A stretch of 64,000 bases of DNA from JAOUEA01 sp963821935 (GCA_963821935.1 CAWGFM010000005.1:186001-250000), one strand, 5' to 3'; shown: positions 15,901 through 23,964, numbered from the stretch's first letter. Translations and numbers: made by a program. The notes: generated by a model not told the origin, from the letters alone.

Positions 15901-16102
15901 CCCGGAAGCGCTCCGGATCCAGCGTGGATGCCAGCTCTGTCGAGCCAGCGAGGTCGGCGAAGACCACCGTGACCACGCGGCGCTCGGAGGCCGCCGGCAC
16001 CCCCACGGGTGCGCCGCAATTGGGACAGAAGTTCGCCCCGGTGGGCAGCGGATGCCCACAGCGAGGGCACGCGTCCTGCATGGTCGAGGGCTCGGCGCTC
16101 AC
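12917..16102 (-). CDS. Zinc-ribbon/adenylate cyclase/ATPase/TPR signalling protein
   Basis: 1061 residues from the GTG at 16102. That start is favoured because TATGCT lies 7 bases upstream as a -10 box and overlaps the alternative ATG at 16114. Domains: a zinc ribbon (CPRCGHPLPTGANFCPNC); a class III nucleotide cyclase domain (about 30-205; VVFADLAGSTELA with the metal Asp, second Asp in GFIGDAVLGVFG, VGVNTGQV); an AAA/STAND ATPase (P-loop LLGEPGIGKTRVVEEF, Walker B-like VVLVFEDLHEAD); then about 500 residues of TPR helices. This is the common actinobacterial architecture of cyclase-ATPase-TPR proteins, thought to be signal-responsive scaffolds. Whether the cyclase makes cAMP was not tested here. 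The upstream glyoxalase gene ends 24 bp away on the same strand. Confidence 0.88.
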   Translation of the reverse strand: MSAEPSTMQDACPRCGHPLPTGANFCPNCGAPVGVPAASERRVVTVVFADLAGSTELASTLDPERFREVLAAFHGLVTDEVTALGGRAEGFIGDAVLGVFGVPVVHADDALRGVRAGLEIVDRSTRLSARLGLAVPIEVRVGVNTGQVAVGTATDRSIVIGAEVNIGARLQQGADPGEVLVGASTRHLVGTGVRFGEVRSVEAKGFDRTMAAWPALALAGAPTRRSLHLVNRRRELALLDDTFERVKVRERAHLVTLLGEPGIGKTRVVEEFLGGLSDDVKVLAGRSSPFEEEVTFWPLAQMVYREIGAERDAHDDDVADRLRALVSEWVPSEDVDDAARRLALTLGVDDDAESEEGRYQAAEVRAGLLSLLTGLASHGPVVLVFEDLHEADPLLLDLIEQLVKEARRVPLMVLCVARWEFLEDRPNWAGGIADAVTLWVEPLTIGHAAELAMEAGDLVEHEAERVAQHAGGNPLFVVEIVGMMRREERDLPPRGPAASARLLPPTVQAVIAARIDQLSPAARSLVQRAAVFPRGRFDLDELSLIVEPRNELLAEAEDDGLLIQDEDHPGLWRFGSDILRDVAYDALAKRERQRLHLRVANKLSDAETADRYPRTVAFHLEQAARASLDLNPRERDIAERAVDALANAGDIARRRIESRSAAELYERALALAGPDESWGEREARILGTLGEARYWLGEFDLAETALQRALAIGEGSSDRVAAHASRFLADITLTIHGDAVEAEALFERSLVAARRVGDPFGLARTLLMAGWVPFWQSDLDRAETMFREALEVTRGNQAGDAWAASRALVGIANVLSLTADEQEALAVGLEALSVGEEANQAFTAAVAHETVAASLRRLMRLDEALEHSEPAIRTFRELGSRWELASSLGDRGAIHRMAGRYEDAEADLREALVLCRDLQERALMTWTAAELARIMAMRGDIEGARQILSDAPTALADGESGSAAAMLMAGAVLALAEHDRETALAKSVAAIEAESGPRSAPNARAGLIWWVGRVFGADAAGGDEALRQARTVLEDHHWRQALLEPDLASALTAELPSPLPR

Positions 16103-16109
16103 GCGCCTC

Positions 16110-16115
16110 AGCATA
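16110..16115 (-). promoter_or_regulatory. -10 box upstream of the cyclase/ATPase gene
   Basis: On the minus strand TATGCT is followed after 7 bases by the GTG at 16102, the same geometry as the other leaderless starts. It overlaps the ATG that would give a 4-residue longer protein. Confidence 0.4.
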
Positions 16116-16125
16116 GGGGCCGGGC

Positions 16126-16482
16126 TCAGCCGGCCTGGTACTCGATGATCTGCAAGGCGTTGTGGTCGGGGTCACGGAAGGTCGCGAACCGCGCGAATCC
16201 TTCCACCTCGCCCAGGTAGTCGTCGAACGTCGCGCCTCGCTGCTCCAGCACCCAGCGGGTTCCGTCCAGGTCGTCGACCTCGAAGACGACGGTTGCCCCC
16301 CCGGACGCCGGTCGTTCTTCGTCGGCGCCGTGCAGGGCCAGTCTGATCGGCCCGGCTTCGAACTCGGCCCATTCGTTCCCGTCGCGCCGAACGAGCATCA
16401 AGCCCACCACGTCCCGGTAGAACGCCACGGATGCATCCATGTCGCGCGTCCAGTAGTAGACGTGGTCGATGGCGCCGATCAT
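16126..16482 (-). CDS. Glyoxalase/dioxygenase-fold (VOC) protein
   Basis: 118 residues, one vicinal-oxygen-chelate unit made of two beta-alpha-beta modules. The first has IDHVYYWTRDMDASVAFYRDVVGL with a likely metal His7. The second has ATVVFEVDDLDGTRWVLEQRG and FRDPDHNALQIIEY, with a Glu in the final metal position. Members include glyoxalase I, extradiol dioxygenases and antibiotic-binding proteins; the substrate cannot be named. It follows the PH-domain gene by 3 bp and probably shares its transcript. Confidence 0.85.
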   Translation of the reverse strand: MIGAIDHVYYWTRDMDASVAFYRDVVGLMLVRRDGNEWAEFEAGPIRLALHGADEERPASGGATVVFEVDDLDGTRWVLEQRGATFDDYLGEVEGFARFATFRDPDHNALQIIEYQAG

Positions 16483-16485
16483 GCG

Positions 16486-17175
16486 TCAGCCCTGACCCAG
16501 GATCTTCGCCTTCTGCGCCTGGAACTCCTCCTCGGTGAGCACGCCTCGGGCCCGAAGGTCGGCGAGACGTTCGAGCTCGGTGGTGGTGGAGGGAGCATTC
16601 GGAGCCGCTGAGTCCGGCCGGCCAGGCGCGGCCGGCGCCGGCGGGGCGCTCATGCCCGTGCCGGCACGGGCACCGGCCCCCATCGTTCCCATGCCCTGGT
16701 ACATCCGCTGGTTGTTCATCTCGGCCTGGTGGTAGATCGTCTTCTGGACCTCCTCCGGATGACGGATGTCCATGAACGTCGTGGGGCCGTCGTTGCTCGC
16801 CGACCGGATGTGGATGTCGCCGGCTCCGATCATGCGCTCCACCATGCCCTGCTCGAACCGGATGTCGTTGATCTGCTCCAGCGGGATCTCGATCGAGCGC
16901 TTCGCGATGAATCCTTCCCGTTGGATCACGCGGTCGCTCGTGACCACGAAGTAGGAGGTGAGCCAGGCCACGAGCCGGCGGATCGGATAGGCGATGAGCA
17001 CGACCACCACCACGATCGCGACGATCAGATCGAAGTTGAACGCGGCGATGAGCCAGATCCCCACGCCCACGACCACCATCGCGACCGCGGCAGCCACGGC
17101 CAGCGCGACGGGATGCGGGCGAAGATCGAGCACCAGTTCTTCGCCGGGGACCAAGAGCTTCCGTGGGAACGGCAT
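16486..17175 (-). CDS. PH-domain membrane protein with SHOCT tail
   Basis: 229 residues starting MPFPRKLLVPGEELVLDLRPH, the typical N-terminus of this actinobacterial family. The start is supported by TACCGT 6 bases upstream. Two membrane helices (about 18-40 and 44-68) are followed by a bacterial PH-like domain (about 75-150; SDRVIQREGFIAKRSIEIPLEQINDI), a Gly/Ala/Pro linker and a C-terminal SHOCT motif (ELERLADLRARGVLTEEEF). Members are inner-membrane proteins of unknown biochemistry; SHOCT motifs are short oligomerisation elements. It heads a two-gene unit with the glyoxalase-fold gene. Confidence 0.87.
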   Translation of the reverse strand: MPFPRKLLVPGEELVLDLRPHPVALAVAAAVAMVVVGVGIWLIAAFNFDLIVAIVVVVVLIAYPIRRLVAWLTSYFVVTSDRVIQREGFIAKRSIEIPLEQINDIRFEQGMVERMIGAGDIHIRSASNDGPTTFMDIRHPEEVQKTIYHQAEMNNQRMYQGMGTMGAGARAGTGMSAPPAPAAPGRPDSAAPNAPSTTTELERLADLRARGVLTEEEFQAQKAKILGQG

Positions 17176-17181
17176 GGGCGC

Positions 17182-17187
17182 ACGGTA
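17182..17187 (-). promoter_or_regulatory. -10 box of a leaderless transcript (PH-domain gene)
   Basis: TACCGT on the minus strand, 6 bases before the ATG at 17175. It decides the start in favour of MPFPRK over an upstream in-frame ATG. Confidence 0.5.
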
Positions 17188-17227
17188 CCCCGGCATCGGG
17201 AGGGCGGGCAACCGGACCGCACGAGCC

Positions 17228-17983
17228 CTACCGCAGGTGCTCGAGCTCGCCGGAGGTCACCGTGGCGAGCCCGTCGGCGGTCTCGACGATCAGGCTCCCG
17301 CCGTGGTCGATGTCGACCGCCACGCCTTCGATCGACTGCCCGTCCAGGCGCCGGGCCCTGACGCGCCTCCCCGCCGAGGCCGACACCTGGCGCCAACGGT
17401 TGCTCACCGTGTCCGCCGCCGCGTCGCCGCCCGTTCCGTAGCCCTGGCTGAACCTCCGCAGGAAATCACCCAGCAGCTCGGTGGGATCTGCGCGAGGGCC
17501 CAGGCCCGCCGCTTCGGCCACGCCTGGAGGAACCTCGAGGTTGATGCCCGAGCCGATCACGACGTGCCGCAGACCGCCATCGGGGTCAAGCGCCGACTCG
17601 CTGAGGATGCCTCCTGCCTTGCGATCGCCGAGCAGGAGATCGTTCGGCCACTTGCAACGCACCTGCCGACCGCTCGCGGCGGACGCCGCTTCGGCCCACG
17701 CCAGGCCCGCCAGCACGGTCAGGATCCCCGCGTCCGAGGGCTCCAGCGCCGGGCGCAGCACCAGTGACACCATGAGTGCTCCGCCCGGGTCGTCGATCCA
17801 CTCGCGGCCGAGCCGGCCTTTGCCCTCGGTCTGGTGATTCGCCCCCACCAGCGTCCACTCTGGCGTCCCTGCATCCGCCATCTGCAGCGCCGTATCGTTC
17901 GTGGAGCCGGTGACCTCGTCCCACCGCGCGGGGGCCACGAGGGCGGCGAGCCGCAGGGCCCGTTCGAGATCGGCACCCACCAT
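17228..17983 (-). CDS. birA: Biotin--[acetyl-CoA-carboxylase] ligase
   Basis: 251 residues, a ligase without the N-terminal DNA-binding domain (so not a repressor). It activates biotin with ATP and attaches it to the lysine of biotin carrier domains. Motifs: VTGSTNDTALQMAD, the biotin/AMP loop EGKGRLGREWIDDPGGALM, and CKWPNDLLLGDRKAGGIL, followed by the small C-terminal SH3-like domain. The ATG at 17983 has GGAAGGGAG about 10 bases upstream. It is divergent from the carboxylase gene that carries its substrate domain, with 45 bp between the start codons; the pairing makes functional sense. Confidence 0.93.
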   Translation of the reverse strand: MVGADLERALRLAALVAPARWDEVTGSTNDTALQMADAGTPEWTLVGANHQTEGKGRLGREWIDDPGGALMVSLVLRPALEPSDAGILTVLAGLAWAEAASAASGRQVRCKWPNDLLLGDRKAGGILSESALDPDGGLRHVVIGSGINLEVPPGVAEAAGLGPRADPTELLGDFLRRFSQGYGTGGDAAADTVSNRWRQVSASAGRRVRARRLDGQSIEGVAVDIDHGGSLIVETADGLATVTSGELEHLR

Positions 17984-18028
17984 CGCCGTGTTGACTCCCT
18001 TCCTGATGCCGGAGAGTATCGCGGACCA

Positions 18029-19762
18029 GTGAAGAACCCAGCCAAACAACGGGTCCTCGTCGCCAACCGTGGCGAGATCGCGGTGCGCATCATCCGCACC
18101 TGCCGAGAGCTGGGCATCCCCAGCATCGCCGTCTACTCCGATGCGGACCGCGACGCGCTCCATGTGGAGATGGCTGACCGTGCGTTCCGCATCGGCCCAC
18201 CATCTGCCTCGCGCTCCTACCTGTCGATCGAGGCGATCATGGACGCCGCGCGACGCTCGAAGGCCACCTTGGTGCATCCGGGGTACGGGTTCCTGTCCGA
18301 ACGGGCGCAGTTCGTGGAGGCGGTCACCGACGCCGGCATGCGGTTCATCGGGCCGTCCACGCAGGCCATCGAGACCATGGGTGACAAGGCCGCCGCGCGC
18401 CGGGCCGCCGACGCCGCGGGCATGCCCATCATCCCGGGGACCCCCGAGGCGGTCGATCTGCGGACCGCCAAACGCAGGGCCGAGCGCATCGGGTTCCCGC
18501 TGATCGTCAAGGCCTCGTTCGGTGGTGGCGGCAAGGGCATGCACGTGGTGCGAGACGCCTCACACCTGGACGAGTCGCTCAAACGCGCCTCACGAGAGGC
18601 GCAGTCCTACTTCGGGCGCCCCGAGGTCTTCCTCGAACGATTCGTGGAGCACGCGCACCACGTCGAGGCCCAGATCGTCGGCGACTCGCGCGGCAACGTG
18701 GTGTTCATGGGCGAGCGCGACTGCTCGGTGCAGCGCCGGCACCAGAAATTGATCGAGGAGACGCCCTCACCGGTCGTCGACGACGCCCTGCGCACGAAGC
18801 TGGCCGATGCATCGGTCGCCCTCGCGAAGGAAGCCGGCTACGTCAATGCCGGCACGATCGAATGCATCGTCGATGAGGACGGCGACTTCTTCTTCCTCGA
18901 GATGAACACCCGGCTGCAGGTGGAACACACCGTCACCGAGATGGTGACGGGCATCGACATCGTGGCGGTGCAGATCGCCGTGGCTCTGGGTGAACGTTAT
19001 GACGCCGTCCCGGCTTCGTCCGGCCATGCCATGCAGTGCCGCATCAATGCGGAGGATCCGGGCCGCAACTTCCTGCCGGCGCCGGGCCGCATCACCAGGT
19101 TCCGCGAGCCGAGCGGCCCGTTCGTGCGGCTCGACGCGGGGATCACCGAGGGACGTGAGATCCCCGGTGACTACGACTCGATGTTCGCCAAGCTCATCGT
19201 GTCGGGCGAGGATCGCGAACGGGCTCGCCGCCGCATGGTGCGCGCGCTGGACGAGTTCGTCGTGGAGGGCGTGCCCACCACGATCCCGGCGCACCGATGG
19301 ATCTTGGAGTCCAAAGCGTTCCGCGCCGGCACCCACACCACCACCTGGGCCGAACGGGCGCTGGCCGACGCCGAGCTCCCCTCCCAGGTCGACCTGCAGC
19401 ATCCCGGACCGGCGCCCCACGAAGGCCTGCCCGCCGACATCTTGGTGGAGGTCGACGGCCGTCGCGTGCCGGTCCGCATCCACGACGAGCGCCGAGATGT
19501 GGCGCCGAAGCCGCCGGAGGCTCACGATGCCCATGAGGGCCAACATGTGCACGGGGAGATCCGGGCCCCGATGCAGGGCACGATCGTGAAAGTCCTGGTG
19601 GAGAAGGGCCAACAGATCCGCGCGGGGGAGGTGGTCTGCATCCTGGAAGCCATGAAGATGGAGAACCACATCCCCTCGACCCGAGACGGCGAGGTCACCG
19701 AACTGCCCATCCGCGCCGGTCAGGTGGTCGAAACGGGCCAGATCGTGGCGGTCATCGACTGA
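18029..19762 (+). CDS. Biotin carboxylase/biotin carrier fusion (acyl-CoA carboxylase alpha subunit)
   Basis: 577 residues from the GTG at 18029. N-terminal biotin carboxylase: KQRVLVANRGEIAVRIIRTCRELG, ATP-grasp region with the glycine-rich lid ASFGGGGKGM, and FFLEMNTRLQVEHTVTE. The C-terminal biotin carrier domain has the biotinylation motif EAMKMEN with Lys543. Together with a carboxyltransferase beta chain encoded elsewhere it makes malonyl- or methylmalonyl-CoA from acetyl- or propionyl-CoA. The single-chain form is typical of Actinomycetota. Its neighbourhood (biotin ligase, methylmalonyl-CoA mutase) suggests propionyl-CoA metabolism as one role. The last 11 bases overlap the convergent hydrolase gene. 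Confidence 0.95.
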   Translation: MKNPAKQRVLVANRGEIAVRIIRTCRELGIPSIAVYSDADRDALHVEMADRAFRIGPPSASRSYLSIEAIMDAARRSKATLVHPGYGFLSERAQFVEAVTDAGMRFIGPSTQAIETMGDKAAARRAADAAGMPIIPGTPEAVDLRTAKRRAERIGFPLIVKASFGGGGKGMHVVRDASHLDESLKRASREAQSYFGRPEVFLERFVEHAHHVEAQIVGDSRGNVVFMGERDCSVQRRHQKLIEETPSPVVDDALRTKLADASVALAKEAGYVNAGTIECIVDEDGDFFFLEMNTRLQVEHTVTEMVTGIDIVAVQIAVALGERYDAVPASSGHAMQCRINAEDPGRNFLPAPGRITRFREPSGPFVRLDAGITEGREIPGDYDSMFAKLIVSGEDRERARRRMVRALDEFVVEGVPTTIPAHRWILESKAFRAGTHTTTWAERALADAELPSQVDLQHPGPAPHEGLPADILVEVDGRRVPVRIHDERRDVAPKPPEAHDAHEGQHVHGEIRAPMQGTIVKVLVEKGQQIRAGEVVCILEAMKMENHIPSTRDGEVTELPIRAGQVVETGQIVAVID

Positions 19763-20645
19763 GGCCCGCGAGGAAGTCGCCCACCACCTGCACGTAGCGC
19801 TCCCGTTCCTCCACGAACGCCATGTGCGCGCTCCGCTCGAAGATCTCCAGGCGGGCTCCCGGGATCCCGGCGGCCATCGCCTCGGACGCGCCCACGATGC
19901 AGCCGCGGTCGTGACGCCCGGCCAGCACCAAGACGGGTGCCTGCACGTCCACCAAGCGGGTCTCGACGTCGATGCCACCATGCTCGCCGGCCGCGAAATG
20001 ACGAAGCACGTCTGGCGAGTAGACGGTGCCGGACGTCCTCCGCTCGTAGTCCTCGATGCGCGGGTCCGCAGGGTCGGCGAAGTGGAACGGCCATTGATCG
20101 TGCATGACGGAGGCGAAATCCTCGGCGGTGCGGACACCGGCTTCCCGAGCCCAGGAATCCGCCACTTGTGCGCGCAGCGACACGGGCTCGAACGCCAGCA
20201 GGTTCGGTTCGACATGGTCCATCCATCGCGTGTCGGCCACGCCCGCAGAGATGATCGTGGCAGCGGTCATCCCCGGGTAGTCGACCGCGTTCTGCAGGGC
20301 GACGAACGCCCCGTAGGAATGTCCCAGCACCGCGTACCGCTGGAGTCGCATCGCTCGTGCCAGCATGATGACGTCTTGAGCGTGACGCTCGAGCGTCCAA
20401 GTCGTGGGGTCGCACGGTTCCGATCGGCCCTGGGCGCGCTGGTCCACCAGCACCATCCGGATCCCGCGATCAGACAGCGGATCGAGGTAGTCGGCGAACT
20501 CGTGGTGGTCCAGCCCGGGCCCGCCGTGCAGTATCAGCAGCGGCAGCCCGTCCTGTGGCCCTCGCTCTGCCACCCACAGGGAGGTGTCGTCGATCCGCAC
20601 CAGGCGACCGGGGTCGCCCTCCGGCTCGTCGGAGCCCTCCGTCAC
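19752..20645 (-). CDS. Alpha/beta hydrolase, proline-iminopeptidase-like
   Basis: 297 residues from the GTG at 20645, which overlaps the stop of the F420 reductase (GTGA). The oxyanion motif HGGPGLDHHEF is the form usual in S33 prolyl aminopeptidases. The nucleophile Ser is in LGHSYGAFVAL, the acid in LAGRHDRGC and the His in ERSAHMAF. Family members release N-terminal proline or hydrolyse small esters and amides; the substrate is open. No signal peptide is present, so it is cytosolic. Confidence 0.87.
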   Translation of the reverse strand: MTEGSDEPEGDPGRLVRIDDTSLWVAERGPQDGLPLLILHGGPGLDHHEFADYLDPLSDRGIRMVLVDQRAQGRSEPCDPTTWTLERHAQDVIMLARAMRLQRYAVLGHSYGAFVALQNAVDYPGMTAATIISAGVADTRWMDHVEPNLLAFEPVSLRAQVADSWAREAGVRTAEDFASVMHDQWPFHFADPADPRIEDYERRTSGTVYSPDVLRHFAAGEHGGIDVETRLVDVQAPVLVLAGRHDRGCIVGASEAMAAGIPGARLEIFERSAHMAFVEERERYVQVVGDFLAGLSR

Positions 20646-21325
20646 GAAGCGCCCCACTCCTCCCGCCCACTGATGCGGAACCCGGCCTCCTTCACCTTGT
20701 AGCGGCGGTTGATGGAGATGACCAGAGCCGTCAACGGCTCCGTGAGGCGCGCGTTCGCCAGCGGACCGGCATCGACCCACCGCATGCCCTCGACCGAGCC
20801 GACCAGCTCGCCGACCCGTCGCTTGGCCTCGTCGTCGTCGGCACACAGGAGGGCGTCGGACTCGACGGCCCGGTCCAGGTCCGCGAGCGCGTGCGCGGCG
20901 ATCGTGTGCAGCCCCGCCACGACCGGAACCCCGTCCGGCACTTCGAGGGCGGCCACCTCCGCCGCCGAGCCCTGCCAGGGACGGATGGCCTCCCACGGGC
21001 GCCCGCCCACGGCGGTCATCAACGGGCTCGTGGCATCGAGCACCACCTGGCCCGGCCGCAGCGATGGCGCGATCGACCGGTAGATCTCGACCATGCCCGC
21101 GAACGGCACCGTCACCACCACGACCTCGGCGTCGACGACCGCCTCCTCGTTGGCAGCACCGTCGACCTGAACCTCGCGGGCGAGCGTCGCCGTCGCACGC
21201 TCCACGGCCTGGTCGGCGCGATCCTGCGAGCGAGAGCCGATCGAGACGTGGTGTCCGGCCGAGAGCAGACGGAGCGCCATGCCGAACCCCTCTGCGCCGG
21301 TGCCCCCCACGATCGCGACGTCCAT
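20642..21325 (-). CDS. npdG: NADPH-dependent F420 reductase
   Basis: 227 residues. It moves hydride between NADP(H) and coenzyme F420. The N-terminal NADP fold starts at once (MDVAIVGGTGAEGFGMALRL) and has GSRSQDRA after strand 2, the NADP-phosphate recognition pattern of this family. Other conserved blocks are VVVVTVPFAG and the terminal NARLTEPLTALVISINRRYK. It shows that the organism uses F420, in line with Actinomycetota. TAGGCT lies 7 bases before the ATG, and the hydrolase gene follows with a 4-base overlap. Confidence 0.9.
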   Translation of the reverse strand: MDVAIVGGTGAEGFGMALRLLSAGHHVSIGSRSQDRADQAVERATATLAREVQVDGAANEEAVVDAEVVVVTVPFAGMVEIYRSIAPSLRPGQVVLDATSPLMTAVGGRPWEAIRPWQGSAAEVAALEVPDGVPVVAGLHTIAAHALADLDRAVESDALLCADDDEAKRRVGELVGSVEGMRWVDAGPLANARLTEPLTALVISINRRYKVKEAGFRISGREEWGAS

Positions 21326-21332
21326 CCGTGGC

Positions 21333-21338
21333 AGCCTA
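21333..21338 (-). promoter_or_regulatory. -10 box of a leaderless transcript (F420 reductase)
   Basis: TAGGCT on the minus strand, 7 bases before the ATG at 21325. Confidence 0.5.
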
Positions 21339-21494
21339 CCGGGACGATTCCGGACATGGTGCGACCCCGCTGGCACGGGCTCCGGCGGGGCCGCAGTGGT
21401 GATGAATCTTCGACTCGACAAGTCGCTCGGACCAGCCTGACTCCCCATATGCATAGGTTCGTGACGATCCGCGGATCTGCTTGTGACACGCCGA

Positions 21495-21500
21495 TAGGGT
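21495..21500 (+). promoter_or_regulatory. -10 box of a leaderless transcript (small membrane protein)
   Basis: TAGGGT ends 6 bases before the GTG at 21507. It is the main reason to accept the short gene that follows. Confidence 0.45.
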
Positions 21501-21506
21501 GCGGCC

Positions 21507-21674
21507 GTGGACGTGCTGACGTGGCTGATCGAGCTGGGCGTGGGGATCGCATGCGTCGCCGGGGGGCTCGCGGCGGTGCGATCCCCCCGTCTCCGGCTGA
21601 TCGGGCTCCTGCTGATCGTGGCCGGCGCTGCCGCGGCCGTCCACGCGGGGATCGCACTGACCTCGAGCGACTAG
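21507..21674 (+). CDS. Small two-helix membrane protein
   Basis: A 55-residue frame, GTG start, MDVLTWLIELGVGIACVAGG onward, ending at 21674. Two hydrophobic stretches (about 5-23 and 30-49) are joined by a short basic turn (RSPRLR), so an inner-membrane hairpin is likely. The GTG sits 6 bases after TAGGGT, matching the leaderless starts nearby. It is an isolated gene between minus-strand neighbours and I do not recognise it. Third positions are strongly GC-biased, which supports coding. Confidence 0.55.
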   Translation: MDVLTWLIELGVGIACVAGGLAAVRSPRLRLIGLLLIVAGAAAAVHAGIALTSSD

Positions 21675-21702
21675 TCCGTCACGGACTACGGAGACGCCAC
21701 CC

Positions 21703-23296
21703 TCAGATCGCGGGCCGGTAGTCCCCGAACGCGTCCCGCAGGGCATCCGAGACCTCGCCCAGCGTCGCACCGCTCCGCAGTGCATCCTTCATGGGCGGCA
21801 GCAGGTTGCCGGGACCTCCCGCCGTGTCGCGAACGGCGGTGACGGCACCCTCGACCGCCCGCTGGTCGCGCTCTGTCCGGTGGCGTTGGAGACGCTCGAC
21901 CTGGGCGACCGCCTCCTCCTCTGCGATCCGCTGGAGCTGCAGTGTCCCGTCCGCGAGTTCGCCGAAGCGATTGACGCCCACCAACACCCGCTCTCCCGAC
22001 TCGATGCCCTGCTGGATCCGGAACGCGGCGTCATGGATCTGGTCCTGATAGAAGCCGGCTTCGATCGCGCGGACCGCACCTCCCATGCCGTCGATCGTTT
22101 CGATCAGCTCGGAAGCACGCCGCTCCAGCTCGTCGGTGAGCGACTCGACGAAGTACGAGCCCGCGAGCGGGTCGACGCTCTCGGTGACGCCGGTCTCGTA
22201 CCCGATCACCTGCTGGGTGCGAAGAGCGACCGTGGCGCTGTGCTCGGTGGGCAACGCCAGCGCCTCGTCGAACGCGTTGGTGTGCAGGCTCTGGGTCCCG
22301 CCCAGCACCGCGGCGAGGGCTTCGAATCGCAGTGCGGACGATGTTGTTGCGGGGCTGCTGCGCGGTGAGCGTCGCGCCCCCGGTCTGCGTGTGGAACCGG
22401 AGCGCCCAGCTCCTCGGGTCCGTGGCACCGAAGCGCTCACGCATGATGCGAGCCCACAAGCGACGAGCGGCTCGGAACTTGGCCACCTCTTCGAAGAAGT
22501 TCATATGACACGCGAAGAAGAACGAGAGCCGGGGCGCGAAGTCATCCACACCCAGGCCCGCATCGATCGCCGCGCCCACATAGGCGATCCCGTCCGCGAG
22601 CGTGAACGCGATCTCCTGCGCCGCCGTGGAGCCGGCTTCCCGCATGTGATAGCCACTGATCGAGATGGTGTTCCACTTGGGGATACGTTCGCCGCAGTAG
22701 GCGAACAGATCGGTGATCAGTCGCATCGAGGGGCTGGGGGGGTAGATGTAGGTTCCCCGCGCGGCGTACTCCTTGAGGATGTCGTTCTGGACCGTGCCGC
22801 TGATGTCGGAGGGGTCCACGCCCTGCTCGTCCGCCACCAGCTCGTAGAGGAGCAGCAGGATCGGCGCCGTGGCGTTGATCGTCATCGATGTCGAGACACG
22901 GTCCAACGGGATGCCGGCCAGCAACCGGCGCATGTCGTCGAGGGAGTCGATCGCGACCCCCGTCTTGCCCACCTCGCCGGCGGCACGCGGATGATCCGAA
23001 TCCAGGCCCATCTGGGTCGGCAGATCGAAGGCCACGCTCAGCCCCGTCTGCCCTCGCCCCAGCAGGAATCGGAATCGCGCGTTGGTCTGGTCGGCGGTCG
23101 ACATGCCCGCGTACTGGCGCATCGTCCACAAGCGCCCGCGGTACATCGACGGGTAGGGCCCCCGGGTGAACGGGAAGCTGCCGGGCTCGCCGAGATCGCG
23201 TTCGGGCTCGAACCCGCTCGCGGTCAGCGCCGCGGCGTCGTAGAGAGGCTCGATCTCGATCCCTGAATCGGTTCGGCGTTGCCCCTCCTCGCTCAC
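21703..23296 (-). pseudogene. Methylmalonyl-CoA mutase large (catalytic) subunit, one-base frameshift
   Basis: Two reading frames together encode a 530-residue mutase large subunit without the B12-binding domain, which would come from a separate gene. Start is the GTG at 23296, 6 bases after TAGGCT. The first frame runs to residue 324 (AQQPRNNIVRTAI) and then goes wrong; the second frame continues with EALAAVLGGTQSLHTNAFDE. Removing base 22324 (the extra C in ATTCGAA on the minus strand) joins them exactly as in the family. Catalytic features present include RQYAG with the tyrosine of true methylmalonyl-CoA mutases, GTVQNDILKEY and SISGYHMREAG. It interconverts methylmalonyl- and succinyl-CoA. 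The one-base insertion may be a sequencing error; both halves otherwise look intact. Confidence 0.9.
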
Positions 23297-23302
23297 CCCG
23301 CC

Positions 23303-23308
23303 AGCCTA
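23303..23308 (-). promoter_or_regulatory. -10 box of a leaderless transcript (mutase)
   Basis: TAGGCT on the minus strand, 6 bases before the GTG at 23296. It lies only 5 bases from the opposing -10 box at 23314, so the two promoters are back to back inside a 29-bp gap. Confidence 0.5.
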
Positions 23309-23313
23309 TTCGC

Positions 23314-23319
23314 TACCGT
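23314..23319 (+). promoter_or_regulatory. -10 box of a leaderless transcript (O-methyltransferase)
   Basis: TACCGT, 6 bases before the ATG at 23326. Confidence 0.5.
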
Positions 23320-23325
23320 GCATGC

Positions 23326-23964
23326 ATGGACATCGTCGACCCTCACATCGAGTCGTACACGGCCTCGCTCCACTCCCGATACGACGAGCCCGTCTTGCTG
23401 GAGATGGAAGCGGAGGCCGAGGAGCGAGGCTTCCCGATCGTGGGGCGGAACGTGGGCGTCACGCTCTGGGCGTTGGCGGCGGCGGCGGGCGCCCGGCGGG
23501 TCTTCGAGCTGGGGTCGGGGTTCGGCTACTCGGCGTACTGGTTCGCGAAGGCGGTGGGCGATGCGGGCGAGGTCCACTGCACCGACGGCGACCCCGACAA
23601 TGAACGGAAGGCGTCGGAGTACCTGGACAGGGCCGGTTACTGGCATCGCATCCGGTACCACGTGGGCGACGCGGTCACGTCGTTCGCCGCCATCGACGGC
23701 GACTTCGACATCGTCTACGACGACATCGACAAGGACGGCTACCCCGATGCATGGCGCGCGGCGCGCGACCGCGTGCGTGTGGGCGGCCTGTACATCTGCG
23801 ACAACACGCTGTGGTACGGCCGGGTGCCGTCCGACGGCGAACCCCCCGACGACGTCACCGACGCGATCCGTGAGCACAACGCCCTGGCCGCAGCCGACGA
23901 ACGTTACGTCACGACGATCCTTCCGATCCGCGACGGTGTCCTGGTGGCGACACGCATCGGTTGA
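23326..23964 (+). CDS. O-methyltransferase, caffeoyl-CoA/catechol type
   Basis: 212 residues, a class I SAM-dependent methyltransferase. The SAM loop is RRVFELGSGFGYSAYWFAKAV (about 55-75), followed by the acidic ribose-binding CTDGDPD and by YDDIDKDGYPDAW, where the metal-binding Asp residues of family 3 O-methyltransferases lie, then YICDNTLWYGRV. These enzymes methylate catechol-like hydroxyls with Mg2+. The substrate is unknown. It is divergent from the mutase gene. Confidence 0.88.
   Translation: MDIVDPHIESYTASLHSRYDEPVLLEMEAEAEERGFPIVGRNVGVTLWALAAAAGARRVFELGSGFGYSAYWFAKAVGDAGEVHCTDGDPDNERKASEYLDRAGYWHRIRYHVGDAVTSFAAIDGDFDIVYDDIDKDGYPDAWRAARDRVRVGGLYICDNTLWYGRVPSDGEPPDDVTDAIREHNALAAADERYVTTILPIRDGVLVATRIG

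Noticed and set aside
13895..16219. Long plus-strand open frame (774 codons) opposite the cyclase/ATPase gene
   Set aside because: It is a shadow of the high-GC minus-strand gene, which has clear zinc-ribbon, cyclase and P-loop motifs.
22321..22327. Programmed ribosomal frameshifting in the mutase
   Set aside because: No slippery heptamer or downstream structure is evident and the family is not known to use frameshifting; a plain one-base insertion explains the data.
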